Shown: positions 53,743 through 63,229, numbered from the stretch's first letter. The stretch is 64,000 nt of DNA from Aerococcus viridans (GCF_002083135.2 NZ_NBTM02000001.1:930001-994000), one strand, 5' to 3'. Program-made: numbers and translations. The notes: generated by a model not told the origin, from the sequence alone.

Positions 53743-54807
53743 ATGATGAAAATTTTATTGCACAGTGATATGAAGAAATCGATTCAACAAAGTGGGGTAG
53801 GACGCGCCCAGTTGCACCAGGAAATGGCCCTTGAATCTGCAGGCATCGCCTATACAACCAATTACAAGGATGACTTCGACATGGTTCATATCAACACCGT
53901 CTTTCCGCATTCCCTTGTTGTTGCCAGAAAGGCAAAAGCCGCTGGTAAACCTGTCATCTACCATGCCCACTCAACTATGGAAGATTTCAAGAATTCCTAC
54001 ACCTTTTCTAACCAAGCGTCACTCGGTTTTAAATACTGGCTCAACACCTGCTACAACTCGGCAGACCTGATCCTGACGCCAAGTCAGTATGCTAAAAACT
54101 TGCTTGAAAAATATGATATCGATAAACCAATCCATGTCATTTCAAACGGGATTGACCTAGCTTATTGGCAAGCTAGCCAAGAAGAAGTGGCCAACATGCG
54201 GGCGCGGTTTAACCTACGTCCAGACCAGAAAGTAGCCATTTCAGTGGGTCTACAAATTGAGCGTAAGGGGATTATCGAATTTGTCGAGTTGGCCAAGCAA
54301 ATGCCTGAGGTTACATTTATTTGGTTTGGTTATTCAAATCCTTATGCCTTGCCTAAAGATGTTAAAAAAGCCATCGCCACCAAGTTACCGAATTTGATTT
54401 TTGCCGGCTATATCCCGCGTGACCAGGTTCGCGTGGCCTACCAAATGGCAGATGTCTATTTATTCATGACGCACGAGGAAACAGAAGGGATCGTCTTACT
54501 TGAGGCATTAGCTAGCAAGGTGAATACGATTGTATCTGATTTACCTGTTTTTGATTATTTAAAAGCCGGCCGTGATGTTTATAAAGCGAACTCACTTGAA
54601 GATTTTAAAGTGCAATTGCAAGGTCTTTTAGACGGTGATTTAGCCAGTTTGAGTAAAAATGGTTACCAACAAGCCAGTTTAAAAAGTATTCAAAATATTG
54701 GTCAACAGTATATTTATGAGTACCAATATGCCGGTGCCTGTCAGCTTGGAAAGCAAAGCGATAAGAAACTCAGCAAAATCCTTTCTTCAACTTTTAAAAT
54801 ATATTGA
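53743..54807 (+). CDS. GT4 glycosyltransferase (glycolipid synthase-like)
   Basis: This 354-residue GT-B enzyme has the acceptor region SGVGRAQLHQEMALESAGI, VIYHAHSTMEDF and the donor domain ISVGLQIERKGIIEF with the E-x7-E motif in THEETEGIVLLEAL. Relatives such as LafA, BgsB and CpoA add glucose or galactose to diacylglycerol or its glucoside at the inner membrane face. The close link to the upstream TVP38 gene supports a lipid substrate. Sugar donor and linkage cannot be read from the sequence. Confidence 0.82.
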   Translation: MMKILLHSDMKKSIQQSGVGRAQLHQEMALESAGIAYTTNYKDDFDMVHINTVFPHSLVVARKAKAAGKPVIYHAHSTMEDFKNSYTFSNQASLGFKYWLNTCYNSADLILTPSQYAKNLLEKYDIDKPIHVISNGIDLAYWQASQEEVANMRARFNLRPDQKVAISVGLQIERKGIIEFVELAKQMPEVTFIWFGYSNPYALPKDVKKAIATKLPNLIFAGYIPRDQVRVAYQMADVYLFMTHEETEGIVLLEALASKVNTIVSDLPVFDYLKAGRDVYKANSLEDFKVQLQGLLDGDLASLSKNGYQQASLKSIQNIGQQYIYEYQYAGACQLGKQSDKKLSKILSSTFKIY

Positions 54808-54837
54808 CAAAATCTACTAAAAAATTTTAGACAAATT

Positions 54838-54876
54838 GACGGTTCAGTCTAACTTCAGACTTGGGTCGTCTTTTTT
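54838..54876 (+). terminator. Terminator after the glycosyltransferase
   Basis: GACGGTTCAGTCT pairs with AGACT and CGTC segments (54857-54870) around ACTT, followed by six T. Confidence 0.8.
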
Positions 54877-54940
54877 CGTAATATGTGCTTTTAAGGCCGC
54901 TATTTGTTATCATATGAAAATGATTGAAAAGGGGATAGAT

Positions 54941-55633
54941 ATGAAAGCAATTGGATTTGATTTAGACGATACCTTGTACAACCGATTAACCATCTATGAG
55001 GAAACCTACCGAGATATGCAGGCGACAGACCACCATCTAGACGTTGATTTTGAAACATTCAATCAAGTCTACGCTGAATTTTCCGAGCAAGAATATCAAG
55101 CCTTTATGGCTGGTGAAAAGACAGAAGCTGCCTTCAAAAATGACCGGGTCATTGAGACATACGCCCATTTCGGTCATGCGATTGACCAAGCAACTGCTAA
55201 AGAATTCAACCAACTGAAAAATCACTATCAAGAACAATTAAGTTTGAGCGAAGACTTAGTAGCCTTGATGGAAGCAGCCTTATCTAAGGGGATGGCCTTA
55301 TTTGTCTTAACCAACGGGACGACAGAGGCTCAAATCGACAAATTGACCAACCTAGGCGTCGACCAATTAATCGACCGAGACAAATGGTATATTTCAGAAA
55401 GTATGGGCGGGTCAAAACCTCAACGCAAGGTATTCGACGCCATTGCTGCTGATTTAAATGTAGCGCCTCAAGAAATCCTATTCGTTGGTGACGACTATCA
55501 AAACGACATCGAAGGGGCCATTCAAGCCGGATGGCAAGCCATTCACTACAGTAAAACAGAAGTCCCAAACACAGTAGCCACCTGCACAACAGACGACTTC
55601 CTAGAAATGCGGACTTTGTTAGGGAATTTATAA
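54941..55633 (+). CDS. HAD-superfamily hydrolase
   Basis: This 230-residue phosphatase-fold protein has the nucleophile motif I FDLDDTLYN (Asp8 and Asp10), motif II LTNGTTEAQ, the motif III lysine in GSKPQRKVFDAI and motif IV VGDDYQNDIEGA. A helical cap (about 20-95) places it in subclass I, like YjjG or YfnB pyrimidine-nucleotidase-type enzymes. I start it at ATG 54941, with AAAAGGGG upstream; an in-frame start at 54836 lies inside the terminator hairpin. The substrate is unknown. Confidence 0.85.
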   Translation: MKAIGFDLDDTLYNRLTIYEETYRDMQATDHHLDVDFETFNQVYAEFSEQEYQAFMAGEKTEAAFKNDRVIETYAHFGHAIDQATAKEFNQLKNHYQEQLSLSEDLVALMEAALSKGMALFVLTNGTTEAQIDKLTNLGVDQLIDRDKWYISESMGGSKPQRKVFDAIAADLNVAPQEILFVGDDYQNDIEGAIQAGWQAIHYSKTEVPNTVATCTTDDFLEMRTLLGNL

Positions 55634-55761
55634 AAAACCTTCCTGTTATGTCAGCTATCTTGATATGAGTGAGGGATTTTGGTAGGAAATCTATCGAATG
55701 AAACAAAATATTTTTTAATTTATCATAAAAACAAAAATTGATGTAATCGATTCAATATTTT

Positions 55762-55801
55762 AAAAAGTCAGCAAAAGCCTATTATTTTGTTGGCTTTTTT
55801 A
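55762..55801 (+). terminator. Intrinsic terminator
   Basis: AAAAAGTCAGCAAAA pairs, with wobbles, with TTTTGTTGGCTTTTT (55785-55799). The remaining bases of 55634-55948 hold only this and the next promoter. Confidence 0.75.
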
Positions 55802-55877
55802 TTTGGCATCTAATAAAACATAACTATCATACAATGTAAGATAATCTAACACGTTTTGTACTTTTACGGAAATTTCA

Positions 55878-55906
55878 TTGACAATTGATTGTATTTGGCA
55901 CATGAT
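55878..55906 (+). promoter_or_regulatory. Promoter of the citrate transporter operon
   Basis: TTGACA (55878-55883) is 17 bases from CATGAT (55901-55906), about 43 bases before the start codon. Confidence 0.6.
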
Positions 55907-55948
55907 AAAACACATATAAAATGATGAGAAAGTAAGAGGTGTTTTTTA

Positions 55949-57265
55949 ATGGTTGCATTTATGGGGTACGCCCTGATTGTTATTTTCATGTTTGTTATTA
56001 TGCGTAGGAAGATGTCACCCTTCATTGGTTTGGTGTTCTTGCCACTGTTATGGGCGATAATTGGACAAGTCTTTGGTTTGTGGCAGATTGATATCGGTCA
56101 AGCGGCTATGGATGGCTTGGGGACTACGTCCTCTACCGGGATTATGTTATTCTTCGCAATATACATGTTTACCATCATGATTGATGCAGGTTTATTCGAT
56201 CCCTTGTCTAACGCGATGATTCGTTTTGCCAAAGGGGACCCCTTAAAAGTGGCCTTGGCAACTGTTGCCTTAACTGCTGCTGTTTCCTTAAACGGTGACG
56301 GGACGGCGACCATGATCATTGTCTGTACCGCTATGGTGCCAATTTACAAGAAACTAAATATGTCCATGTTGAACCTGGCTGTTTTAACCATGACGTCACA
56401 CTCAATTGTTAACTTACTGCCTTGGGGTGGGCCAACTGCCCGTGCTATCGCAGTTATGGGGGTTGAAACCAATGATGTTATGCGTGGTTTAGTGCCGATG
56501 ATGGTAGCTGGTTTGATTTATATGTTTATTATCGCTTGGACTTTTGGTTTACAAGAACGGAAGACGCTTGGTGTGGTCAACTTGTCTGAACAAGAAATGC
56601 AGGCCATGATGGTCATCGACGACCCAGAAACACTGGGATTACGTCGTCCTAAAAATGTCTGGATCAACTTAATTATCGTCCTTGTGGCCATTGCCTTATT
56701 GGTTGAAGGGTCTGTGCCTTCAGCGATTATCTTTATGTTAGGGACTGTAATCACCTTACTAGTCAACTATCCTAATCCTAAAGACCAAAAAGCGCGAATT
56801 GACAGCAACGCATCTGAAGCCAACCAGGTAGTTATGACCGTATTTGGTGCTGGTATCTTCATGGGGATTTTAAACGCGACCGGTATGTCAGATGCCATCG
56901 CTACTTCCTTAATCGCTATCATTCCTGAGTCATTAAGTGGTTTTTACGGTCTAATCGTAGCCATTATTTCAGCGCCAGGTACTTATTTCCTACATAACGA
57001 TGCCTTCTACTACGGCATGATGCCTATCTTGTCAGAAGCCGGCTATGCTTACGGATTTACCCCATTGCAACTGACATTTGCGTCTCTAATCGGTCAATCT
57101 TTCCACTTGTTCAGCCCCCTTGTACCTTTCTCATACGTACTACTTGGTTTAACAGGCGTGGAATGGGGCGACTGGCAGAAAAAAGGTTTGGTCGTGTCAC
57201 TTGGGATTTTCATTATCTACGTGATTACTGCTGCCATCTTTGGTTTATTACCTATTTTCCAATAA
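55949..57265 (+). CDS. CitMHS-family citrate/metal transporter
   Basis: This 438-residue membrane protein has about 12 helices and the family hallmarks VSLNGDGTATMIIVCTAM, MTSHSIVNLLPWGGPTARA and PGTYFLHNDAFYYGMMPIL. B. subtilis CitM and CitH carry citrate complexed with Mg2+ or Ca2+ in symport with protons. GTAAGAGGTG precedes ATG 55949. It forms a two-gene unit with the isocitrate dehydrogenase-like gene 53 bases later, so imported citrate or isocitrate may feed 2-oxoglutarate supply. No aconitase gene is nearby. Confidence 0.9.
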   Translation: MVAFMGYALIVIFMFVIMRRKMSPFIGLVFLPLLWAIIGQVFGLWQIDIGQAAMDGLGTTSSTGIMLFFAIYMFTIMIDAGLFDPLSNAMIRFAKGDPLKVALATVALTAAVSLNGDGTATMIIVCTAMVPIYKKLNMSMLNLAVLTMTSHSIVNLLPWGGPTARAIAVMGVETNDVMRGLVPMMVAGLIYMFIIAWTFGLQERKTLGVVNLSEQEMQAMMVIDDPETLGLRRPKNVWINLIIVLVAIALLVEGSVPSAIIFMLGTVITLLVNYPNPKDQKARIDSNASEANQVVMTVFGAGIFMGILNATGMSDAIATSLIAIIPESLSGFYGLIVAIISAPGTYFLHNDAFYYGMMPILSEAGYAYGFTPLQLTFASLIGQSFHLFSPLVPFSYVLLGLTGVEWGDWQKKGLVVSLGIFIIYVITAAIFGLLPIFQ

Positions 57266-57318
57266 TGACGGATCAATTAAAGCTATTATATTATCGACTT
57301 TAAAAAGGAGTGGACTGA

Positions 57319-58326
57319 ATGACGAACATACATACAATCGCCTTAATTCCTGGAGACGGGATTGGGAAAGAAATTACAGAAGCCGTTAAAGAGGTGGGCA
57401 ATGCCCTAGGAAGTCCAATTGCCTGGGATGAAGTGGTCGCTGGCCAAGACGCCATTGATGCCACGGGTGAACTGATCCCCAAAGCCGTTTACGACGCTAT
57501 CGATACCCACAAGGTTGCCTTAAAAGGGCCCGTCGCAACGCCAATTGGTGAGGGTTTCAGATCGGTCAATGTATCGCTTAGAAAACATTATCAATTACAT
57601 ACAAACATCCGCCCGATCCGCATACTAGGGCAAATTCCAGCCCTACACCGGGATGTGGATATCGTCTTATTCCGGGAGAATACAGAAGATTTATACGCGG
57701 GTGTGGAAGAGCAAATTTCACCTGACGAAGCTCATTCCATCAAAATCATTACTAGACAGGCAACAGAACGGATTGTTACAGCAGCCTTTGAGTATGCTGT
57801 AGCTAATGACCGGAAAAAGGTCGCTATCGTCACTAAAGCCAACATTATGAAACTATCGGACGGATTATTCCTAAAAGTGGCTCGTGAAATTGCCGCTAAA
57901 TATCCGCAAATTGAAGCGACAGAAGTGTTAGTCGACAATATGGCCATGCAATTGGTTATGCGTCCTCAACAATACGATGTGGTCGTCACCGAAAACTTAT
58001 ACGGAGATATTTTATCTGACCTAATGGCCGGTTTAATCGGTGGGTTAGGATTGGTTCCAGGTGCCAATCTGGGCGACGACGTGGCGATATTTGAGGCCGT
58101 TCATGGATCAGCACCAGATATTGCTGGTCAAGGTATTGCCAACCCGACAGCCATCTTATTGGCCTTTGCGGACCTACTAGACCATATTAGTTTACAGACG
58201 GATGCCACTCGTTTGCGTGACGCCTTGGATACAGTTCTGTCTGACGCTAGTAACTTTACCCGAGACTTAGGTGGCGAATTAACAACAGCAGCCTTCACCG
58301 ACAAGGTTATCGCAGCCTTAGCATAA
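57319..58326 (+). CDS. NAD-type isocitrate/isopropylmalate dehydrogenase family enzyme
   Basis: This 335-residue beta-decarboxylating dehydrogenase begins ALIPGDGIGKEI and contains the substrate-site segment RSVNVSLRKHYQLHTNIRPI, FRENTEDLYAGVE, the catalytic lysine in VTKANIMKLSDGLF, and DNMAMQLVM. The segment FRSVNV resembles NAD-isocitrate dehydrogenases more than LeuB. An isocitrate role also fits the citrate transporter upstream. Homoisocitrate or tartrate dehydrogenase activity cannot be excluded. AAAAGGAG lies before ATG 57319. Confidence 0.85.
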   Translation: MTNIHTIALIPGDGIGKEITEAVKEVGNALGSPIAWDEVVAGQDAIDATGELIPKAVYDAIDTHKVALKGPVATPIGEGFRSVNVSLRKHYQLHTNIRPIRILGQIPALHRDVDIVLFRENTEDLYAGVEEQISPDEAHSIKIITRQATERIVTAAFEYAVANDRKKVAIVTKANIMKLSDGLFLKVAREIAAKYPQIEATEVLVDNMAMQLVMRPQQYDVVVTENLYGDILSDLMAGLIGGLGLVPGANLGDDVAIFEAVHGSAPDIAGQGIANPTAILLAFADLLDHISLQTDATRLRDALDTVLSDASNFTRDLGGELTTAAFTDKVIAALA

Positions 58327-58394
58327 GGCTTGGCGCCTTAAAACCGTCAAATGATTTTTATTTGAAAAAATGCGACAAGCGCACTTCAACTTGA

Positions 58395-58441
58395 GGGTAG
58401 CGTAGAGGAGTTTACCAGCAATTCCTTTGCGTTGCCTTTTT
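58395..58441 (+). terminator. Terminator after the isocitrate dehydrogenase gene
   Basis: GGTAGCG (58396-58402) pairs, with wobbles, with CGTTGCC (58430-58436) around an inner AGGA/TCCT pairing, followed by five T. The stretch from 58442 to 58560 is AT-rich without further signals. Confidence 0.55.
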
Positions 58442-58564
58442 GTTATATAAATATGATATATTTCAATTTTTTTTACAGCGTATAACGCTCCTTAAGATAT
58501 GTCTTCAAATCAGGTTTCAAAAGCCAAACTCTTCCGACACACCTCCAATTACTAAGCTTTTGAA

Positions 58565-58621
58565 TTGACTATTTAACGTCGGTTATCGTATGATATGGTT
58601 AATTAGTCAAAGTTAGTCAAA
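58565..58621 (+). promoter_or_regulatory. ctsR-clpC promoter and CtsR operator
   Basis: TTGACT (58565-58570) and TATGAT (58589-58594) are 18 bases apart. The direct heptamer repeat AGTCAAAGTTAGTCAAA (58605-58621) is the CtsR box, placed over the start of transcription for repression. Confidence 0.85.
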
Positions 58622-58648
58622 ATAAGAATCAGACTTGAGGTGATGAAT

Positions 58649-59107
58649 ATGAAAAATAAAAATATGTCTGATATTATTGAATCTTATTTAAAGCAAATCT
58701 TACAACAAGAAGAACATGTTGAGATTAGTCGTAGTGAAATCGCAGACCAATTTCAATGTGTCCCATCCCAAATTAATTACGTGATTAACACGCGGTTTAC
58801 CCCGCAAAAGGGTTATCTTGTAGAAAGTAAACGTGGTGGGGGCGGATATATCCGCATTATGAAACTGGAAATTGTCGAAGAGGCTGAGTTAATCGATGCC
58901 ATGGTCGACCTTGTCCATCAAAAAACAAGCTTACGTGATGCAACTGCCATCATTCAAAATTTATTAGTTAACGAGATTGTTACCGAAAATGAAGCGCAAA
59001 TCATGCACTCAGCGGTCGACAAGGATGCCCTAGGGAAAATTGTCAATGCTGATGAAGTCCGGTCATTAATTTTAAGATCGATGCTTGTGAAGCTGAAATA
59101 TAGGTAA
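58649..59107 (+). CDS. ctsR: Class III stress gene repressor CtsR
   Basis: This 152-residue repressor of clp genes contains the winged-helix region ISRSEIADQFQCVPSQINYVINTRF and the glycine-rich wing ESKRGGGGYIRI that senses heat. The C-terminal domain (about 80-152) mediates dimers and degradation control. I start it at ATG 58649, 6 bases after GAGGTG; nearby GTG 58640 and ATG 58643 overlap that site. It autoregulates through the heptamer repeat upstream. mcsA and mcsB, found between ctsR and clpC in Bacillus, are absent, as in most Lactobacillales. Confidence 0.95.
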   Translation: MKNKNMSDIIESYLKQILQQEEHVEISRSEIADQFQCVPSQINYVINTRFTPQKGYLVESKRGGGGYIRIMKLEIVEEAELIDAMVDLVHQKTSLRDATAIIQNLLVNEIVTENEAQIMHSAVDKDALGKIVNADEVRSLILRSMLVKLKYR

Positions 59108-59124
59108 CCAGATAGGAGGACCTT

Positions 59125-61662
59125 ATGAACGAAATTTATACAGAGAAAGCAAAACAGGCCTTATTGTACGCCGCTGAAGAAGCCAAACAATTTCGTCATA
59201 AAGCCATTGGAACAGAACATTTGTTGCTAGGACTTTACCGTGAGCCCGAGGGTGTTGCGCATAACGTGTTAGTTGACCACTTGCCAAGTTACGAGGCTGT
59301 GAAAGAAGAAGTTGAATTTGTCATCGGATACGGTAAGGATGAAGTCCAAGACCGTCCCATAGACTTGAATCGCGTGGTGTATTCACCGCGTTCAAGAAAA
59401 GTCTTATATATTGCGGGTGAAGAAGCACAACGTCAACAAGTCACTTTAGTTGGGACAGAGCATATTTTGCTGTCTCTAATTGCAGACCAAGTATTAGCTG
59501 TTCGAATTCTGAAAAATTTGGACGTGGATATCGAGAAATTACGTAAAGACATCTACCGTTCAATTGGCCAGCGTCCACCAGTGCGCAACCGCAGCAATGA
59601 GAATAACAACAAACCATCAAACCACGGTAGCAAACTCCCACAAAGTACGACGCCAACCTTAGACTCTTTAACCAGAGACCTAACTGAGCAAGCACGTAAC
59701 GGACAATTAGACTCAGTGATTGGCCGTAAGAAAGAGTTACGCCGCATCATGCAAGTCCTTAGCCGTCGAACTAAAAATAACCCTGTATTAGTAGGAGAAC
59801 CAGGTGTTGGTAAAACAGCCATCGCTGAAGCGGTTGCCATCGCAGTTGCGAACAACGATGTCGTATCGACCTTAGCCGACAAACGTGTCTTATCTCTTGA
59901 TGTCGGGTCCCTTGTTGCAGGGACTAAATACCGCGGGGAATTCGAAGACCGGGTGAAAAACTTACTTGAAGAAACGGAAAAAGCTGGTAATGTCATCTTA
60001 TTTATTGATGAGTTGCATAGTTTAATCGGTGCCGGTGCAGCAGAAGGGGCCATTGATGCTTCTAACCTGATGAAACCAGCCTTAGCCCGTGGTCACCTAC
60101 AAGTGATTGGTGCTACAACCTTAAATGAATACCAAAAATACATCGAAAAAGATGCCGCTTTAGAACGTCGTTTCGCCAAAGTCCTAGTTGATGAACCAAG
60201 CGAAGCAGATGCTATCGAAATTCTAAAAGGAATCCGGAAAGATTATGAAAAATTCCATCGAGTGACTATTAAAGATGAGGCCATTGAAGCCGCAGTACGA
60301 TTAGGAAATCGTTATATTGCTGATCGTTTCTTACCAGATAAAGCCATTGATATTATGGATGAAGCTGCAGCCACAGCTCGTTTAGACAACGGCGATAAAG
60401 ATGCCACCCAAGAAACAATTGTTGGTATCCGCAAGCAATTAACAGACTTAGAAGACTTGAAGAAACACTATGTGAATACCCAAGAATTCGAAAAAGCTGC
60501 TGGCGTCCACCAACAACAGCAACGCTTAAGTCAAGAATTGTTCAACTTACAAAACAACCCGCAAGTTGTTTCAGATGAGCCGTTCGATCTTGAAATCGAT
60601 AGCCAAAATGTAGCGGATATCGTTGCAATGTGGACAGGTGTGCCAATGCAACAATTAACCCAAAGTGAAAATCAACAGTTAATCAAACTAGAAGACCACT
60701 TACACAAACGTGTCAAGGGTCAAGATGAAGCCGTTAAGAGCGTGGCTCGTGCCATCCGTCGTGCCCGTTCAGGGATTAAGGATCCAAACCGTCCAATTGG
60801 TTCATTTATGTTTCTTGGCCCAACAGGTGTTGGTAAAACTGAATTAGCTAAAGCCCTAGCAGGTGAAATGTTTGGTTCAGACAACAATATCATCCGTTTA
60901 GATATGTCTGAATACATGGAAAAATACTCAACAAGTCGAATGATTGGTTCAGCACCAGGTTACGTCGGCTACGATGAAGGTGGTCAGTTGACTGAACAAG
61001 TTCGTCAACACCCATATTCAGTGGTACTATTCGATGAGATTGAAAAAGCCCACCCGGATGTCTTCAATATGCTACTGCAAGTCTTAGATGATGGTTATAT
61101 TACAGACTCTAAAGGCCGTAAAGTAGACTTCCGTAACACAGTCATGATCATGACGTCTAACTTGGGGGCAACTGCCATCCGTGACGATAAAAACGTCGGA
61201 TTCGGTGCCAAACAAGCCACAGATAGTTATGAAGAAATGGACAGCCGTATCCGTAAAGAATTGAAGTCTGCCTTCAGACCAGAATTCTTAAACCGTGTGG
61301 ATGAAATCATCGTCTTCCATACATTAGCGGAAGAGCAAATCGTTGAAATCGTACAGAAATTTACTACGGCTCTAACTAAACTATTAGCAGAGCAAGGTGT
61401 GAAACTACGTGTGACACAAGGCGCTAATAAAGAAATTGCAAGTAAAGGCTTTGATAAAGAGTACGGTGCCCGTCCATTACGCCGTGTAATCCAACAAAAA
61501 GTTGAAGACCCAATCGCTGAAATGTTGATTGCTGATAAAATCAGCGAAGGCGACGTTGTCACAGTCGGTGCTCGCCAAGGTGAATTATACATCCGTGTAA
61601 AACACCCAGATGGCCAAGAAGAAAGCAACGACGTCAAAGACTTGATTAGTGCAGGTCAATAA
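59125..61662 (+). CDS. clpC: AAA+ unfoldase ClpC
   Basis: This 845-residue Clp ATPase unfolds substrates for ClpP. It has two N-terminal Clp repeats (about 1-150; IGTEHLLLGLYREPEG, VGTEHILLSLI), the first AAA module with Walker A GEPGVGKTAIAEA, a middle domain with a UVR-like segment (KKHYVNTQEFEKAAGVHQQQ) and the second AAA module with Walker A GPTGVGKTELAKA and Walker B VVLFDEIEKAHPD. A linker rich in Asn and Ser (about 153-172) is present. It lies 17 bases after ctsR. Its stop codon lies within the target duplication of an ISL3-family element, but the reading frame is intact. Confidence 0.96.
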   Translation: MNEIYTEKAKQALLYAAEEAKQFRHKAIGTEHLLLGLYREPEGVAHNVLVDHLPSYEAVKEEVEFVIGYGKDEVQDRPIDLNRVVYSPRSRKVLYIAGEEAQRQQVTLVGTEHILLSLIADQVLAVRILKNLDVDIEKLRKDIYRSIGQRPPVRNRSNENNNKPSNHGSKLPQSTTPTLDSLTRDLTEQARNGQLDSVIGRKKELRRIMQVLSRRTKNNPVLVGEPGVGKTAIAEAVAIAVANNDVVSTLADKRVLSLDVGSLVAGTKYRGEFEDRVKNLLEETEKAGNVILFIDELHSLIGAGAAEGAIDASNLMKPALARGHLQVIGATTLNEYQKYIEKDAALERRFAKVLVDEPSEADAIEILKGIRKDYEKFHRVTIKDEAIEAAVRLGNRYIADRFLPDKAIDIMDEAAATARLDNGDKDATQETIVGIRKQLTDLEDLKKHYVNTQEFEKAAGVHQQQQRLSQELFNLQNNPQVVSDEPFDLEIDSQNVADIVAMWTGVPMQQLTQSENQQLIKLEDHLHKRVKGQDEAVKSVARAIRRARSGIKDPNRPIGSFMFLGPTGVGKTELAKALAGEMFGSDNNIIRLDMSEYMEKYSTSRMIGSAPGYVGYDEGGQLTEQVRQHPYSVVLFDEIEKAHPDVFNMLLQVLDDGYITDSKGRKVDFRNTVMIMTSNLGATAIRDDKNVGFGAKQATDSYEEMDSRIRKELKSAFRPEFLNRVDEIIVFHTLAEEQIVEIVQKFTTALTKLLAEQGVKLRVTQGANKEIASKGFDKEYGARPLRRVIQQKVEDPIAEMLIADKISEGDVVTVGARQGELYIRVKHPDGQEESNDVKDLISAGQ

Positions 61663-61666
61663 GCTT
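61659..61666. repeat. Left target-site duplication of the ISL3 element
   Basis: ATAAGCTT precedes the left end and recurs at 63222-63229. Its bases 2-4 are the clpC stop codon. Confidence 0.9.
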
Positions 61667-61692
61667 GGCTCTTCGTCAAATAGGACTGATGA
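61667..61692 (+). repeat. Left inverted repeat of the ISL3 element
   Basis: GGCTCT, seven bases and ATAGGACTGATGA. It matches the reverse complement of 63196-63221 at 19 positions outside the variable block. Confidence 0.85.
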
Positions 61693-61788
61693 GTAATATC
61701 TGCCAGGTAATCATTAGATTGCCTGGTTTTTTATATACTCTTTTCCATTATTCATTTTCATCTTTATACTATGCTTTCAGAGCAGCCC

Positions 61789-63093
61789 TTAGGCTGCTTG
61801 TACTACCGGTATTTCATTTAGATATAGCTTGTTCGTCATTAATATTCTAGTTCTAAAATTTTGGAAGTTTCGGTATCCATAGGCTATCCGTTTTAAGACC
61901 TTAATTTTATTATTCAAACCTTCTATTCGGCCATTCGTTAAGTGTTTATATTTAAAAGTATGCCCAATATATCTTTGAAGTTTGATAAATGTACGCAACA
62001 CTCGTCTTAGTCCGCTTGGTAAATTAACTAACTTGGACTGCGCTAACTGAGCTTTAAATGCTTCAGAATCATTCTCTTGGAGCGACTCACGCAAGTTATG
62101 GATAAGATTATAGGTGTCTTTTAATAATGGATTCTTGTCCAGTAAATAATCTAAAATACCACCGGTATTCGTAAGCCAATCGAATAACTTGAATGATTGA
62201 TAATCCCATGAGCTTAGGCTTTCTCGGGGCATTAAGAATAGTCGCCAATATCTTTTATATTTGTTGTACAATCTATGGTCTGGAATTCTAAAGGCATTCA
62301 TTACTTCAATACGTAACTTATTCAATTCTCGATTTAACGCTTGAACTAAGTGGAAGCGATCAATAATAATTTTGGCATTGGGAAATACCTCTCTAACGAC
62401 TTCCATATAAGGCATGTACATGTCCATTGTAACTGTTTGAACTTTCTGACGAGTTTTCAACGGATAGGCAAAAAAGTAATCACGTAGCTTGAATTTTCTG
62501 CGATCTCCTAGCACATCTACAATACGTGAATCCGTATTATCTATAAAGACAAAGCTCATATTTCCTTCGGCATGCTTTACACCTTTGAATTCATCGAAAG
62601 CAATATGCTCAGGTAACGCATCGAAGATGCTAGGTTTAAGGTCTTTACCAGCACCATTAATTACCCGTTGAACTGTATGATCAGAAACGTTGCATGTCTC
62701 TGCGATATGTTTAAGTGTCAACGCATTGGTAGCAAAGTCTAATACCATCCGTTTAACGCGCTTAGAAATAAAACAGTTATCACCGACTATCTCTGATTTA
62801 GCAGTGAAGTAGCTATTACATTCTCTACAGTGATATCGTTGTTTTCGTAATTCAAGGTAGGCAGGTAACCCTGATATCTTTGTTAGCGTGATTCTTGATT
62901 TTTTAGATCCATTCTTAACGATACTATTTCCTTGTTTAGCGCAGCCGCAGGCTGGACAATACTGAGGATTTACATCTAACCTGCCGAAATAAATCAGTGA
63001 CTTTACATTCTTAACTGTCATTTCTTCAACTTTATCTTCGAAAATTATATTTTCATCTTTCAATTGCAACGTGGTATTGATAAACTTATTCAT
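61789..63093 (-). CDS. ISL3-family transposase
   Basis: This 434-residue DDE transposase has an N-terminal zinc finger (CPACGCAKQG and CRECNSYF, about residues 42-98) and a helix-turn-helix (LKHIAETCNVSDHTVQRVI). The catalytic domain shows the first Asp in HIAFDEFKGVKHAEG, the second in IIDRFHLVQALNRELNKLR and the Glu in NGRIEGLNNKIKVLKRIAYG. The length is normal for the family and no stop interrupts it. It is convergent with clpC. Confidence 0.95.
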   Translation of the reverse strand: MNKFINTTLQLKDENIIFEDKVEEMTVKNVKSLIYFGRLDVNPQYCPACGCAKQGNSIVKNGSKKSRITLTKISGLPAYLELRKQRYHCRECNSYFTAKSEIVGDNCFISKRVKRMVLDFATNALTLKHIAETCNVSDHTVQRVINGAGKDLKPSIFDALPEHIAFDEFKGVKHAEGNMSFVFIDNTDSRIVDVLGDRRKFKLRDYFFAYPLKTRQKVQTVTMDMYMPYMEVVREVFPNAKIIIDRFHLVQALNRELNKLRIEVMNAFRIPDHRLYNKYKRYWRLFLMPRESLSSWDYQSFKLFDWLTNTGGILDYLLDKNPLLKDTYNLIHNLRESLQENDSEAFKAQLAQSKLVNLPSGLRRVLRTFIKLQRYIGHTFKYKHLTNGRIEGLNNKIKVLKRIAYGYRNFQNFRTRILMTNKLYLNEIPVVQAA

Positions 63094-63195
63094 ACGGGGA
63101 ATCTCCTATCTTATCATGGTTGTCGTTAACTTTATGATAATGGAGATTCTTCTTTTTTTGTAAAAAAAATAGAACCAATGACTTTCTTTAAAAAG

Positions 63196-63221
63196 TCATC
63201 AGTCCTATATATTGTAGAGCC
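63196..63221 (-). repeat. Right inverted repeat of the ISL3 element
   Basis: The reverse complement reads GGCTCT, seven bases, ATAGGACTGATGA, as at the left end. Confidence 0.85.
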
Positions 63222-63229
63222 ATAAGCTT
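63222..63229. repeat. Right target-site duplication
   Basis: ATAAGCTT, identical to 61659-61666. Confidence 0.9.

Larger units (their letters stand above)
61667..63221. mobile_element. Complete ISL3-family insertion sequence (1555 bp)
   Basis: The ends are imperfect inverted repeats: GGCTCT, seven variable bases, then ATAGGACTGATGA at both ends. They are bounded by 8-base direct repeats of ATAAGCTT, the family's usual duplication length. A single transposase gene fills the element on the minus strand, intact from start to stop, so it may be active. The preserved target repeats suggest recent insertion. Confidence 0.95.
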
